Below are positions 1-7,291 of a stretch of 64,000 nucleotides of DNA, piece by piece. Made by a program: the position numbers and the translations under genes. The DNA is from CALBTQ01 sp036725605. GTDB lineage: Bacteria; Lernaellota; Lernaellaia; Lernaellales; Lernaellaceae. The stretch is from contig DAIMDW010000005.1 in the NCBI GenBank assembly GCA_036725605.1, positions 1 to 64,000 on the forward strand, written 5' to 3'. Position 1 is the stretch's first letter; the number at the start of each line of letters is the position of its first letter. The notes below the pieces were generated by a model. The model was not told where the DNA came from. It ran no database searches and was given only the letters and a program-made list of their open reading frames with translations.

Positions 1-1
1 C

Positions 2-91
2 GATGACGACACCGGCGACGACGACACCGGCGACGACGACACCGGCGACGACGATGTTACCGACGACGACGTCACCGACGACGACGTCACC
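2..91 (+). repeat. 15-bp coding tandem repeat (DDDTG/DDDVT)
   Basis: Six in-frame 15-base units, each encoding three Asp plus Thr-Gly or Val-Thr. Synonymous GAC/GAT variation between units suggests the protein sequence is under selection rather than being a fresh slippage product. Confidence 0.7.
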
Positions 92-190
92 GATGACGAC
101 GAAGCCGATGATGACGACGGCGGCATCATCGACGACGACGGCGCTGGCGGCGGCGGCGACGACGATGACGACGACGGTTGCGGCTGCTAA
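2..190 (+). CDS. C-terminal fragment of an Asp-repeat protein ending in Gly-Cys-Gly-Cys
   Basis: Only the last 62 residues lie in the window; the gene is cut by the left edge. The frame reads three Asp-Asp-Asp-Thr-Gly units, three Asp-Asp-Asp-Val-Thr units, a Gly-rich stretch and a final run of six Asp followed by Gly-Cys-Gly-Cys and a stop. Other Asp-rich proteins in this window carry the tract at the N-terminus just behind a lipidated Cys, so an acidic tract at the very C-terminus with a Cys pair is different. It may be a surface anchor or a modified tail, but no known sorting domain (no membrane segment follows) can be assigned. The reading frame is supported by the clean terminator just downstream. 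Confidence 0.7.
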   Translation, partial: DDDTGDDDTGDDDTGDDDVTDDDVTDDDVTDDDEADDDDGGIIDDDGAGGGGDDDDDDGCGC

Positions 191-211
191 GCAGTAACGA
201 AACCGACCCCG

Positions 212-244
212 GAGGAGCGATCCCGGATCGCTCCTCTTTTTTTT
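212..244 (+). terminator. Rho-independent terminator
   Basis: An 11-bp perfect stem (GAGGAGCGATC / GATCGCTCCTC) with a CCG loop is followed by eight T. It lies 21 bases after the stop of the Asp-repeat gene. Confidence 0.9.
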
Positions 245-369
245 AACCTCTTGTGAATGGCGGAAATGTTGTCGTGGAGGTATCCGCTTGCCAAGCGGGA
301 AAACCGCGCGTAAAAAAGATAGTGGGGATTGCATCGACAACCAAGAGTTTTTCACCGGGGGGGATTTGC

Positions 370-1287
370 GTGAACAAGCAACAATTATTTGACCGGGAAG
401 ACTTTTCCAAGTACGTCCTGGACAATCTGCATGAAGGTCTGTATTTCACCGACGTGTCCCGAAAAATCACCTATTGGAACAAAACGGCCGAGGAACTGAC
501 CGGCTATACGGCGAAAGAGGTGCTGGGCCATCGGTGTTCCGACAACATCCTGATGCACGTCGACGAGCAGGGGAACAACCTGTGTCAGGACGGTTGCCTG
601 ATGTCTTTGATGATGGCGGACGGTCAAAGCCATCAAGCCAATGTTTTCATGCATCATAAGCGGGGACACCGGGTGCCGGTTTCGGTGCGCGTCGCCCCGC
701 TGCGCAATACGAAAGGCGAGATCATCGGCGCGGCGGACATCTTTACGGAAAATTCGTCGTCCTTGTCGCTTCAGGAGGAAAATGCGGCGCTGCGTCGACA
801 GGCGATGATCGATCCGTTGACCGAAATCGGCAACCGACGGTATGCGGAAAACCGCCTCAATTCGATCATCAATGAATCCGGACGCTACGAATGGCCCTTC
901 GGCCTGCTGTTGATCGACATCGATTTTTTCAAGGACGTCAACGACCAACGCGGGCACGATGTCGGCGACGATGTGCTGCGCATGGTGGCCAAGACGATTG
1001 AAATGGGCATTCGCAATTTCGACGTCGTGGCTCGCTGGGGCGGCGAGGAGTTTATCGCGATCATCAAGCAGGTCGATAAAGAAGGATTGCGGACCGTCGC
1101 CGAGAAGCTACGCATGCTGGTGGAGCATTCGGCGATTCTCAAAGGCAAAGAGAAAATCGCGGTGACCATTTCCATCGGCGGCACGGCGGCCAAGAAAAAA
1201 GACGAGCTGCACAAGCTGATCAAACGTGCCGATATCGAGCTATACCGCGCCAAAGCGAGCGGCCGCAATCGCGTCTGCGTCAACTGA
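370..1287 (+). CDS. PAS-GGDEF diguanylate cyclase
   Basis: Predicted to make cyclic di-GMP from two GTP. A PAS domain (about residues 10-125 of 305) precedes a GGDEF domain. The active-site loop is Gly-Gly-Glu-Glu-Phe at 224-228, and the inhibitory I-site RxxD is present as Arg-Asn-Phe-Asp at 215-218, so product inhibition is expected. The PAS domain has three Cys (56, 72, 76) in a HRC...CQDGC arrangement that might bind a metal, haem or sense redox; this is inference. No membrane segment is seen, so it should be cytosolic. I chose GTG at 370, behind a G-rich Shine-Dalgarno; an in-frame ATG at 253 would add 39 residues that do not look like part of PAS. Confidence 0.88.
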   Translation: MNKQQLFDREDFSKYVLDNLHEGLYFTDVSRKITYWNKTAEELTGYTAKEVLGHRCSDNILMHVDEQGNNLCQDGCLMSLMMADGQSHQANVFMHHKRGHRVPVSVRVAPLRNTKGEIIGAADIFTENSSSLSLQEENAALRRQAMIDPLTEIGNRRYAENRLNSIINESGRYEWPFGLLLIDIDFFKDVNDQRGHDVGDDVLRMVAKTIEMGIRNFDVVARWGGEEFIAIIKQVDKEGLRTVAEKLRMLVEHSAILKGKEKIAVTISIGGTAAKKKDELHKLIKRADIELYRAKASGRNRVCVN

Positions 1288-1293
1288 CCGCCC

Positions 1294-2388
1294 TCAGCGA
1301 TCCAGCGGCTGAACGTCCTGCTCGAAGTAGCGATGGAACGCCGGGGGCAGGTCGCGGTAATCCACCCCGGCGATGTCGGCGGTGAGATCGCGCGAATTGT
1401 ACGTATTCCAAAACAGCACCACCTTGTCACGCAGCAGGCCGCGCCGGCCGTCGTCGACCAGCGCCGCCAGCGCCTTGCCGGTGTAGGTGCATTCCAGCTT
1501 CAGGTCCTCCGTCGCGCGCAACGAGTCGACCGCCTCGCGTCCGGCCGGCGTGTACAGACCGTATTCGCCGCCGAAAAAATCGTCGCGCAGGCGCAGACGG
1601 TCGTTTTCCCACGGCACGAGCGGAAAGAGCGGATCGTGCAAATGCAGCAGGGCGTCGGCCGCGCGATGCGTGTGCTGCACCAGCAGACGATTGGCGCGCT
1701 TTTTATCCACCACGCGCACCGCGACAACCTTCGTCTTCAGCCGCGCCGCCCGCAGGCCCAGCGCCAGCCCCACCGCCGTGCCGCAAGTGCCCAGCGCGCA
1801 GTAAATGAAATCGGGCTCGGGCAGCAGACCGTCTTTGATCTGCTGCTTCAATTCGAAGGCCGCGTTGACGAAGCCGATCGTGCCAAAGGGCGAGGTGCCG
1901 CCCAACGGCACGATATGCGGGAAGCGGCCGAGCGCCAATTTGCGGGCGACCATCCGCCGCAGCACGTCGGCGACCAGCAGTGCCTCGTTGTTTTGCTGAT
2001 GCAACTGCGCGCCGACCGCGTGACTCATCAACAGATTGCGTTGCACCGCGTGGGCGTTGGGTTGCGGCACGACCATCGAGATGCTGCCCAGGCCCATTTC
2101 GCGCGCGTAAATCGCCGTGGCCAGCGCGTGGTTCGAACCGGCGCCGCCGAAGGTGATCACCTCGCGCGCGCCGCTGAGTTTGGCGCGGGCGAGCAGAAAT
2201 TCCAATTTGCGCACCTTGTTGCCGCCGTACAAACGGCCCGACAGGTCGTCGCGTTTAACGAACAAGTGCGGTACTTCGATGTTGGCGCCGAACGCGGCCA
2301 GCGGTTGCACCGGCGTGGGAAAATCGCCCAGCGAAACGTAGGGGAGCCGGCGCGCGAGCCGGGGGTACTGTTGGAACAAGGGGAGCAT
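1294..2388 (-). CDS. PLP-dependent ACC deaminase / D-cysteine desulfhydrase family enzyme
   Basis: A fold-type II PLP enzyme of 364 residues, the normal length for this family. The N-terminal part has the typical Lys-Arg-Asp-Asp-Leu...Gly-Gly-Asn-Lys-Val-Arg-Lys-Leu-Glu motif carrying the Schiff-base lysine, followed by a Gly-Gly-Ala-Gly-Ser-Asn-His stretch that binds substrate. Members deaminate 1-aminocyclopropane-1-carboxylate or desulfhydrate D-cysteine, and family sequence alone seldom separates the two; D-cysteine desulfhydrase is the more common activity outside plant-associated bacteria. It is convergent with the cyclase gene, with 6 bases between stops, and stands alone on its strand. 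Confidence 0.85.
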   Translation of the reverse strand: MLPLFQQYPRLARRLPYVSLGDFPTPVQPLAAFGANIEVPHLFVKRDDLSGRLYGGNKVRKLEFLLARAKLSGAREVITFGGAGSNHALATAIYAREMGLGSISMVVPQPNAHAVQRNLLMSHAVGAQLHQQNNEALLVADVLRRMVARKLALGRFPHIVPLGGTSPFGTIGFVNAAFELKQQIKDGLLPEPDFIYCALGTCGTAVGLALGLRAARLKTKVVAVRVVDKKRANRLLVQHTHRAADALLHLHDPLFPLVPWENDRLRLRDDFFGGEYGLYTPAGREAVDSLRATEDLKLECTYTGKALAALVDDGRRGLLRDKVVLFWNTYNSRDLTADIAGVDYRDLPPAFHRYFEQDVQPLDR

Positions 2389-2590
2389 GCGCCGTACCTC
2401 GTTGCGTGAAGGGTTTCGGTTCTTTTACCATCGTCCGCCGCGCCGGTCCAGCAGCGCCGCGAAGGTTATGTTGACGAGCTTGCCCGCCATCTGGTAAGCC
2501 TGGATGGAATAATCATCATCCTGTGCGCCACCGAACTCGAAAACAATTCATCCGCCGCTCGACGTCGCGTCGGGCGAAAGCGAGCGAGAC

Positions 2591-3832
2591 ATGGATTACC
2601 GCGATCCGTTTGCCTTTCCCCACGAGTGGTTGACGACGGTCGATCGTTCGTTGGTCGAAACCTTGCGGCGTTGGGCCGACAAGGAAATTCTCGCCAAACG
2701 CGCCGAGCATCAGGAAGATCCGGCGACGCTGTTGCATCCGGCGTTGCATTCGTTGTTCGACGAACTGGGTTTGGCGTGCTTGCTGTGGCCGGAGGCCGAG
2801 GGCGGCAGCGGCCTGCGCACGAGCGATCTGGCGATGACCATGGCCGCCGCGCTCGAACAGGTCGGGCGCGCCGACGCCGGTCTGGCCATGGCGCTGGCCG
2901 ACAGTCTGGTCATGCAGGCGAGCGTCGGCGTCGAGCCGCACCGCGACGAATCGCGCCTGCAATTGCTGATCAAAATCTGGCGGCAAAGCGCGCAACCGGC
3001 ATTGGCCGCGCTGATGTTGCCCGCGTTGGCGCAGGGCGAGCAGGCGACCTGTGACGATCTTTTCGGTCTGGCGCCCCCGGCCGTACTGCGCTCCGCCGGT
3101 GACGGTTGGCGCCTGCGCGGCGAGCAGTGTCGGCCGACCGGCGTGGGCTCGGCCGCCGGTGCGTTCGGCGTGACCGCGCTGGTCGAAAGCGACCGCCGCA
3201 TTGCCTTCGTTTTGATTTCGGCGGCGGCCGAGGGCGTCGTGCGCCACGAGCCCTTCCGCCAGACCGGCCTGGAGGTGTGGCCCAACGCGCGCGTTTCGTT
3301 CCGCGACGTGGTCGTGCCCGAGGCGAGCCTGGCCTTCTTCGGCGCCCGACGCCTGCGTGAATTGTTGGCCTGGCGCAACCTGGCCTGCGCGGCGGTCGTT
3401 TGCGGCGGCCTGCTCAACGCGCAGGAAATTCTACAGGACTGGGGCGAGACGCGGGTGATCAAAGGCAAGGGACAGATCTTCAAAAACAATCCGCTGACCG
3501 CGTCGCTGATGGGCGAAGTCGGCGGGGAGATCGCCGCGGCGCGCACGCTGACCTACAGTCTGGCGCGGCTGGTCAGCCGGCCCGATCTTTACGGCGACGC
3601 CGGCGACGCGACGATTTTCACCGCCGCGGTCAACACGGCGCGCCAGGTGTGCCGCCAGGCGATGACCGCGCTCAACCGCAGCATGGAACTGATGGCCTCG
3701 GCGGGTTACGCCACCGAGTGGAACCTGGAACGCATCTGGCGCGACACGAAAACCATCGAGGCGGGCCTGGGGCCGTCAACGGCGGCGCAAGCCCAACTGG
3801 CGCGGCATTTTTTCGCCAGCCAAACCACGTAG
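2591..3832 (+). CDS. Acyl-CoA dehydrogenase-like protein, subunit 1 of a tandem pair
   Basis: A divergent acyl-CoA dehydrogenase (413 aa) with the three-domain layout: N-terminal helical part, a middle beta part with motifs like VSFRDVVVPE, and a C-terminal helical FAD-binding bundle. The usual catalytic Glu in the Tyr-Glu-Gly-Thr motif is not visible: after Asp-Thr-Lys the chain reads TIEAGLGPST. The N-terminal half also lacks the usual TEP-GSD flavin motif, which the next gene has. It starts a four-gene run with gaps of 10 and 8 bases. In mycobacterial steroid catabolism, paired genes of this kind form mixed tetramers in which only one subunit is complete; a similar arrangement is inferred here. 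The substrate is unknown. Confidence 0.8.
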   Translation: MDYRDPFAFPHEWLTTVDRSLVETLRRWADKEILAKRAEHQEDPATLLHPALHSLFDELGLACLLWPEAEGGSGLRTSDLAMTMAAALEQVGRADAGLAMALADSLVMQASVGVEPHRDESRLQLLIKIWRQSAQPALAALMLPALAQGEQATCDDLFGLAPPAVLRSAGDGWRLRGEQCRPTGVGSAAGAFGVTALVESDRRIAFVLISAAAEGVVRHEPFRQTGLEVWPNARVSFRDVVVPEASLAFFGARRLRELLAWRNLACAAVVCGGLLNAQEILQDWGETRVIKGKGQIFKNNPLTASLMGEVGGEIAAARTLTYSLARLVSRPDLYGDAGDATIFTAAVNTARQVCRQAMTALNRSMELMASAGYATEWNLERIWRDTKTIEAGLGPSTAAQAQLARHFFASQTT

Positions 3833-3842
3833 CGAGGAGCTC

Positions 3843-5111
3843 ATGCGAACCATCGACGATTTCACCCGCCCGCGCGAATACCTCTCGCCGTTGGACAAGC
3901 ACCTAGGCAAGATCGTGCGCGACTGGGCCGACCGCGAGGTGCTGCCCTTCCGCCGGCAATACGACGAGGATTGGCGTGAGCATCGGCTGATCGAGCCGGC
4001 ATTCGGCAAGCTCATGGCCGGGCTCGGCCTGCAACGGCTGTTGTTTCCCGAGGAGTACGGCGGCATGGGCATGGGCCATTCCGGCTATTTGGGCGTGGGC
4101 GCGTACCGCATCATGGAGGAAGTCGCCCGCGCCGATTCGGCCATGGCCGTCGCCTTCGCGGTGCTGTTTTGGCCGCTGCTGATGATCTGCAACGAGCCGC
4201 ACGTCAACCGCCGCCTGTGCGCCGAATTCGCGCCGCGCTTCTGCCGCGACGACAAGGCCGTGTTCGCCGCCAACGCGATGACCGAACCGCAGGGCGGCGC
4301 GGACATCGAAAACCTCGATGTGCTCAAGGGCGCGACGATCCGCACCACCGCGCGCGTCGACGGCGACCAGTGGGTGATCAACGGACACAAACTGTGGCCG
4401 ACCAACTCCGCCGGCGTGGCCGATCTGTTCGGCGTGGTCGCGACGACCGAGCCCGGCTCGACCGACCCGCGCGACTTCGCATTCATCTTTGTGCCCGCCG
4501 ACGCGCCCGGCGTCTCGCAGGGCAATGCGTACCGCAAAGCGGGCATGGCCGCCGACAAGAACAGCGACATCTGGTTCGACAACGTGCGCGTGCCGTTGTG
4601 GTACCGCGCCTGCGGTCCGGGCGACGACCTCAAATACTTCAAGGAAGTGATCAGCTTCGGCAACATGGGCAGCATCGCCTTCGCCGGCGGCGTGCTGCTC
4701 AACGTGTTCGAAATCGCCCGCGACTTCGCGGCGCGCACGCGCTATCGCGGCAAGCCCTTGCACGAAAACGACGACGTCGCCGCCGTGCTGGCCGACCTGG
4801 CCGCCGAGGCCGAGGTCACGCGCGTGCTCGGCTACCAATACGCACGAATGATCGACCGTCCCGATCTGTACGGCGCGCGCTGGAGCGACGAGGTGGTCGC
4901 CAAGGGCCGCGCGTTCAAGTACCTCGTGTGCGACCGCACCGTCGCGGCGCTGGAAAAGGTGATGAACGTGATGGGCGCGTTCGGCGTCGAGCGCGCACAG
5001 GACATCGAAAAACACTGGCGCGACGTGAAAATGGTGCAACTGTGGATGGGCGGCAAGCAGTTGTGCCAGATGGAAACGGCGCGCTGGTTTTACGAATGCG
5101 AAACGCTGTAG
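3843..5111 (+). CDS. Acyl-CoA dehydrogenase, subunit 2 of a tandem pair
   Basis: A 422-residue acyl-CoA dehydrogenase with a clear flavin/substrate motif MTEPQGGAD, a KLWPTNSAGVAD segment and IWFDNVRVP in the beta domain. At the position of the usual catalytic Glu (Gln-Ile-Tyr-Glu-Gly-Thr) it reads Gln-Leu-Trp-Met-Gly-Gly, so the base is either elsewhere, as in isovaleryl-CoA dehydrogenase-type enzymes, or absent. It follows the first dehydrogenase by 10 bases, with a GAGGAG Shine-Dalgarno, and is almost certainly co-transcribed with it. It is expected in the cytoplasm with FAD, reducing electron-transfer flavoprotein. The substrate cannot be read from the sequence. Confidence 0.88.
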   Translation: MRTIDDFTRPREYLSPLDKHLGKIVRDWADREVLPFRRQYDEDWREHRLIEPAFGKLMAGLGLQRLLFPEEYGGMGMGHSGYLGVGAYRIMEEVARADSAMAVAFAVLFWPLLMICNEPHVNRRLCAEFAPRFCRDDKAVFAANAMTEPQGGADIENLDVLKGATIRTTARVDGDQWVINGHKLWPTNSAGVADLFGVVATTEPGSTDPRDFAFIFVPADAPGVSQGNAYRKAGMAADKNSDIWFDNVRVPLWYRACGPGDDLKYFKEVISFGNMGSIAFAGGVLLNVFEIARDFAARTRYRGKPLHENDDVAAVLADLAAEAEVTRVLGYQYARMIDRPDLYGARWSDEVVAKGRAFKYLVCDRTVAALEKVMNVMGAFGVERAQDIEKHWRDVKMVQLWMGGKQLCQMETARWFYECETL

Positions 5112-5119
5112 GAAAGCCG

Positions 5120-5809
5120 ATGAATCAAACGCAACCGTCCGGCGTGCTCGAAGGCCTCAGCCGCGTGCTGCGCGAGTTGCTGCGCACGCCGCACATCAAG
5201 CAGACCGTGCAGATTCTGCTGCGCGAGTTGGATCCGGAAAACGCGCCGCTGCTCGTGCGCGCGATCAAAGAAGAAGACGCCGAGCTGTTCCTCGCGCTGT
5301 TGGCCTCCGCGCCGAAGCTGATCGGTGTGCTTGCCGCGCTCGTCAATGAGTTTTTGCGGCAGGTGCACGCGTTCCCCGATGGGTTGGTCCGTTCCTTCGC
5401 CGCCGATCTGATCGCGGAAATGCCCGTCGAACGCGGCGGGGAGAACGTCGCGCTGGCGCTGACGCTGTGCCGCAAGATCACCGCGCCCGACTCGCCGGCC
5501 GAGGCGGAAGTGCAAAAAATCGGTTCGCGTTTTCGCACCGGCTTCGCCGCCGGACTGGAGCGGGCGGGCGTGTCGGGAGATGAACTGACCGCCTGGTTGA
5601 GCGAGCGCGTGGGGCAATGGGCGCACCGTGTGGGCGAGCAGGCTGCGCAGCCGGATTCGCCGACCGCGCAAGGCGTACGCGAAATCGCCGGCGGCGTCGA
5701 ACGCGTGCTGCGCGAAAATCCGACCTTTGTGCGGCACGTACTGCAACCGCTGGTGGACGCGGCCGGCGCGGGCCTGGCGGCCGCGCGGGAAGGGAGCGCC
5801 GATGAGTGA
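5120..5809 (+). CDS. Helical protein of unknown function in acyl-CoA dehydrogenase operon (paralog A)
   Basis: This 229-residue protein is not recognised. It is predicted mostly helical, rich in Leu, Ala and Glu, with no signal peptide or clear membrane segment. Its N-terminus (VLRELLRTPHIKQTVQILL) resembles that of the next protein (VLREIVRTPAFNEIIKLHL), and both share a similar core, so the two look like distant paralogs. It starts 8 bases after the second dehydrogenase and overlaps the next gene by 8 bases (ATGAGTGA), indicating coupled translation. The context suggests an accessory or scaffold role for the dehydrogenase pair; this is inference only. Confidence 0.75.
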   Translation: MNQTQPSGVLEGLSRVLRELLRTPHIKQTVQILLRELDPENAPLLVRAIKEEDAELFLALLASAPKLIGVLAALVNEFLRQVHAFPDGLVRSFAADLIAEMPVERGGENVALALTLCRKITAPDSPAEAEVQKIGSRFRTGFAAGLERAGVSGDELTAWLSERVGQWAHRVGEQAAQPDSPTAQGVREIAGGVERVLRENPTFVRHVLQPLVDAAGAGLAAAREGSADE

Positions 5810-6347
5810 GCAAACGACTGCGAACGAAAGCGTGAGCGCGCGCGTGCTGCGCGAGATCGTGCGCACGCCGGCGTTCAACGAGATCATCAAGCTGCATCTG
5901 AACGCGCCGCCGCCGCACGCCGCGGCCGACGTGGTGCACGTTGCGCTGGCCGAGGACGCGAACCTGTCGCTGTCGGCGATCGCGACGTGCCCGCAACGCA
6001 TCAACAATTTCGTCGGCGCGCTGTTGGCGGCGACGAAGGAAGTGGAACGCATCTCGCCGGAGATGTTCGCGCAATTCACGACCGGCCTTGTCGCGGAAAT
6101 CGATCGCGAGCAACTGCGCGCGCTGCCCGGCGCGGTCGCTCCGCTGCTGGCGCGCTGGCAGCCGGATCCGGCGTGGTGCGCCGAGGCAATCAACCGGGCC
6201 GTCGTGCGGATGGATGAATCGATGGCGCGCGACGGGCAGTGGTGGCGCGAGTTGGCCGAACACCTGGATTGGCGGGCGTTGTGGTCGGCGACGTGGAAAC
6301 TGATCAAGGCCGCCGTGCGCGGCATGTGGCGCGGACGGCGCGATTGA
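5802..6347 (+). CDS. Helical protein of unknown function in acyl-CoA dehydrogenase operon (paralog B)
   Basis: A 181-residue, probably all-helical protein with no recognised domain. Its N-terminus resembles that of the preceding protein, and its C-terminus is amphipathic and basic (WKLIKAAVRGMWRGRRD), which could touch a membrane surface. The start chosen is the ATG inside the stop region of the preceding gene; a longer in-frame extension upstream lies wholly within that gene and is not credible. It closes the four-gene run. Confidence 0.72.
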   Translation: MSEQTTANESVSARVLREIVRTPAFNEIIKLHLNAPPPHAAADVVHVALAEDANLSLSAIATCPQRINNFVGALLAATKEVERISPEMFAQFTTGLVAEIDREQLRALPGAVAPLLARWQPDPAWCAEAINRAVVRMDESMARDGQWWRELAEHLDWRALWSATWKLIKAAVRGMWRGRRD

Positions 6348-6382
6348 AAGATCCGATAGCACGTCGGAGAAAGGAGGAATGC

Positions 6383-7246
6383 ATGATACGCAAAGGATGG
6401 ATAATGTTGGTGCTTCTGACCATGATCCTAAGCCTGTCGCTCTTCCTTGGTTGCGGCGACGACGATGACGACGACAACGACGACGATACGGGCATCGATG
6501 ACGACGACACCGGCGATGACGATGACACGGGCGACGACGATGACGACACGGGCGATGACGATGACGACACCGGGGATGATGACGACACCGGGGACGATGA
6601 CGACGACGATGACGATGATGACGACATGAACTGGTGGCCGCCGACGGTCGGCACCGAGTGGGTCTATCGTTTCGAAGCGTACGAGAAAATCAGCTTCGAT
6701 CTGACCGCCGTGGTCGTCGGCCCGGAGACGATTTACGACGGCACCTGGACGCGCATCGAAATCGGCGACTTCACGCAGACGGACCCGGAAGGCTTGGTCT
6801 GGTGGCTGGATCTGTCGGAGGAGGATGTCTTCGGCTACAAGGCGTTGGAGGCGTACGTGTCCGGCCTGGGCAACGACGGCGAGCCCTTCTACACAGTCGT
6901 TTTCGATGACCCGATCCAGTTGCCCGTCGACGGTGCGCTGGATACGCCGTTTGAAAGTTATTCGGAAGGCGAGATGTGGTTCGAGGACCCGCTGAGCCCG
7001 ATGGATTTCTGGGCGCGCGTGACCTCGACCATTGAAAGCAAGGACGAAACGGTGACCGTACCCTACGATACGTTGACCGGCTGCACCTACATCACCGCCG
7101 TGGTCGAGCAGAGCGACATGATGGATCCGGAAAACGTCGAGTACTGGTTCCACCCGTCGGTCGGGCCGGTGAAGGCGACTTCGCCGCCGGGATACATCGG
7201 CGCGGAGTTGGTCAGCTTCACGCCGGCGGTCGAGCCGACATTCTGA
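6383..7246 (+). CDS. Asp-rich lipoprotein of unknown function
   Basis: A 287-residue predicted lipoprotein: basic start, hydrophobic segment and lipobox LFLGC, followed by a long acidic tract of Asp with Thr-Gly interruptions (roughly residues 24-82), then a soluble domain of about 200 residues. That domain begins NWWPPTVGTEWVYRF, a pattern common at the start of beta-rich secreted proteins described as DUF-type surface lipoproteins; no enzyme motif is seen. An AGGAGG Shine-Dalgarno lies 5 bases before the chosen ATG. It follows the acyl-CoA dehydrogenase operon by 35 bases but its composition suggests an independent unit. A hairpin terminator follows. Confidence 0.85.
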   Translation: MIRKGWIMLVLLTMILSLSLFLGCGDDDDDDNDDDTGIDDDDTGDDDDTGDDDDDTGDDDDDTGDDDDTGDDDDDDDDDDDMNWWPPTVGTEWVYRFEAYEKISFDLTAVVVGPETIYDGTWTRIEIGDFTQTDPEGLVWWLDLSEEDVFGYKALEAYVSGLGNDGEPFYTVVFDDPIQLPVDGALDTPFESYSEGEMWFEDPLSPMDFWARVTSTIESKDETVTVPYDTLTGCTYITAVVEQSDMMDPENVEYWFHPSVGPVKATSPPGYIGAELVSFTPAVEPTF

Positions 7247-7264
7247 TTATTTAAAGATGATATC

Positions 7265-7291
7265 AAGCGGCTCGGCGACGGGCCGCTTTTT
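7265..7291 (+). terminator. Rho-independent terminator between convergent genes
   Basis: A 10-bp stem AAGCGGCTCG / CGGGCCGCTT (one G-U pair) with a GCGA loop, then a T run. It sits between the lipoprotein stop and the stop of the convergent radical SAM gene. Confidence 0.8.

Noticed and set aside
2..91. CRISPR-like tandem repeats
   Set aside because: 15-base units with no spacers and in-frame with a coding sequence; no Cas genes nearby. The same applies to repeats at 56862 and 58774.
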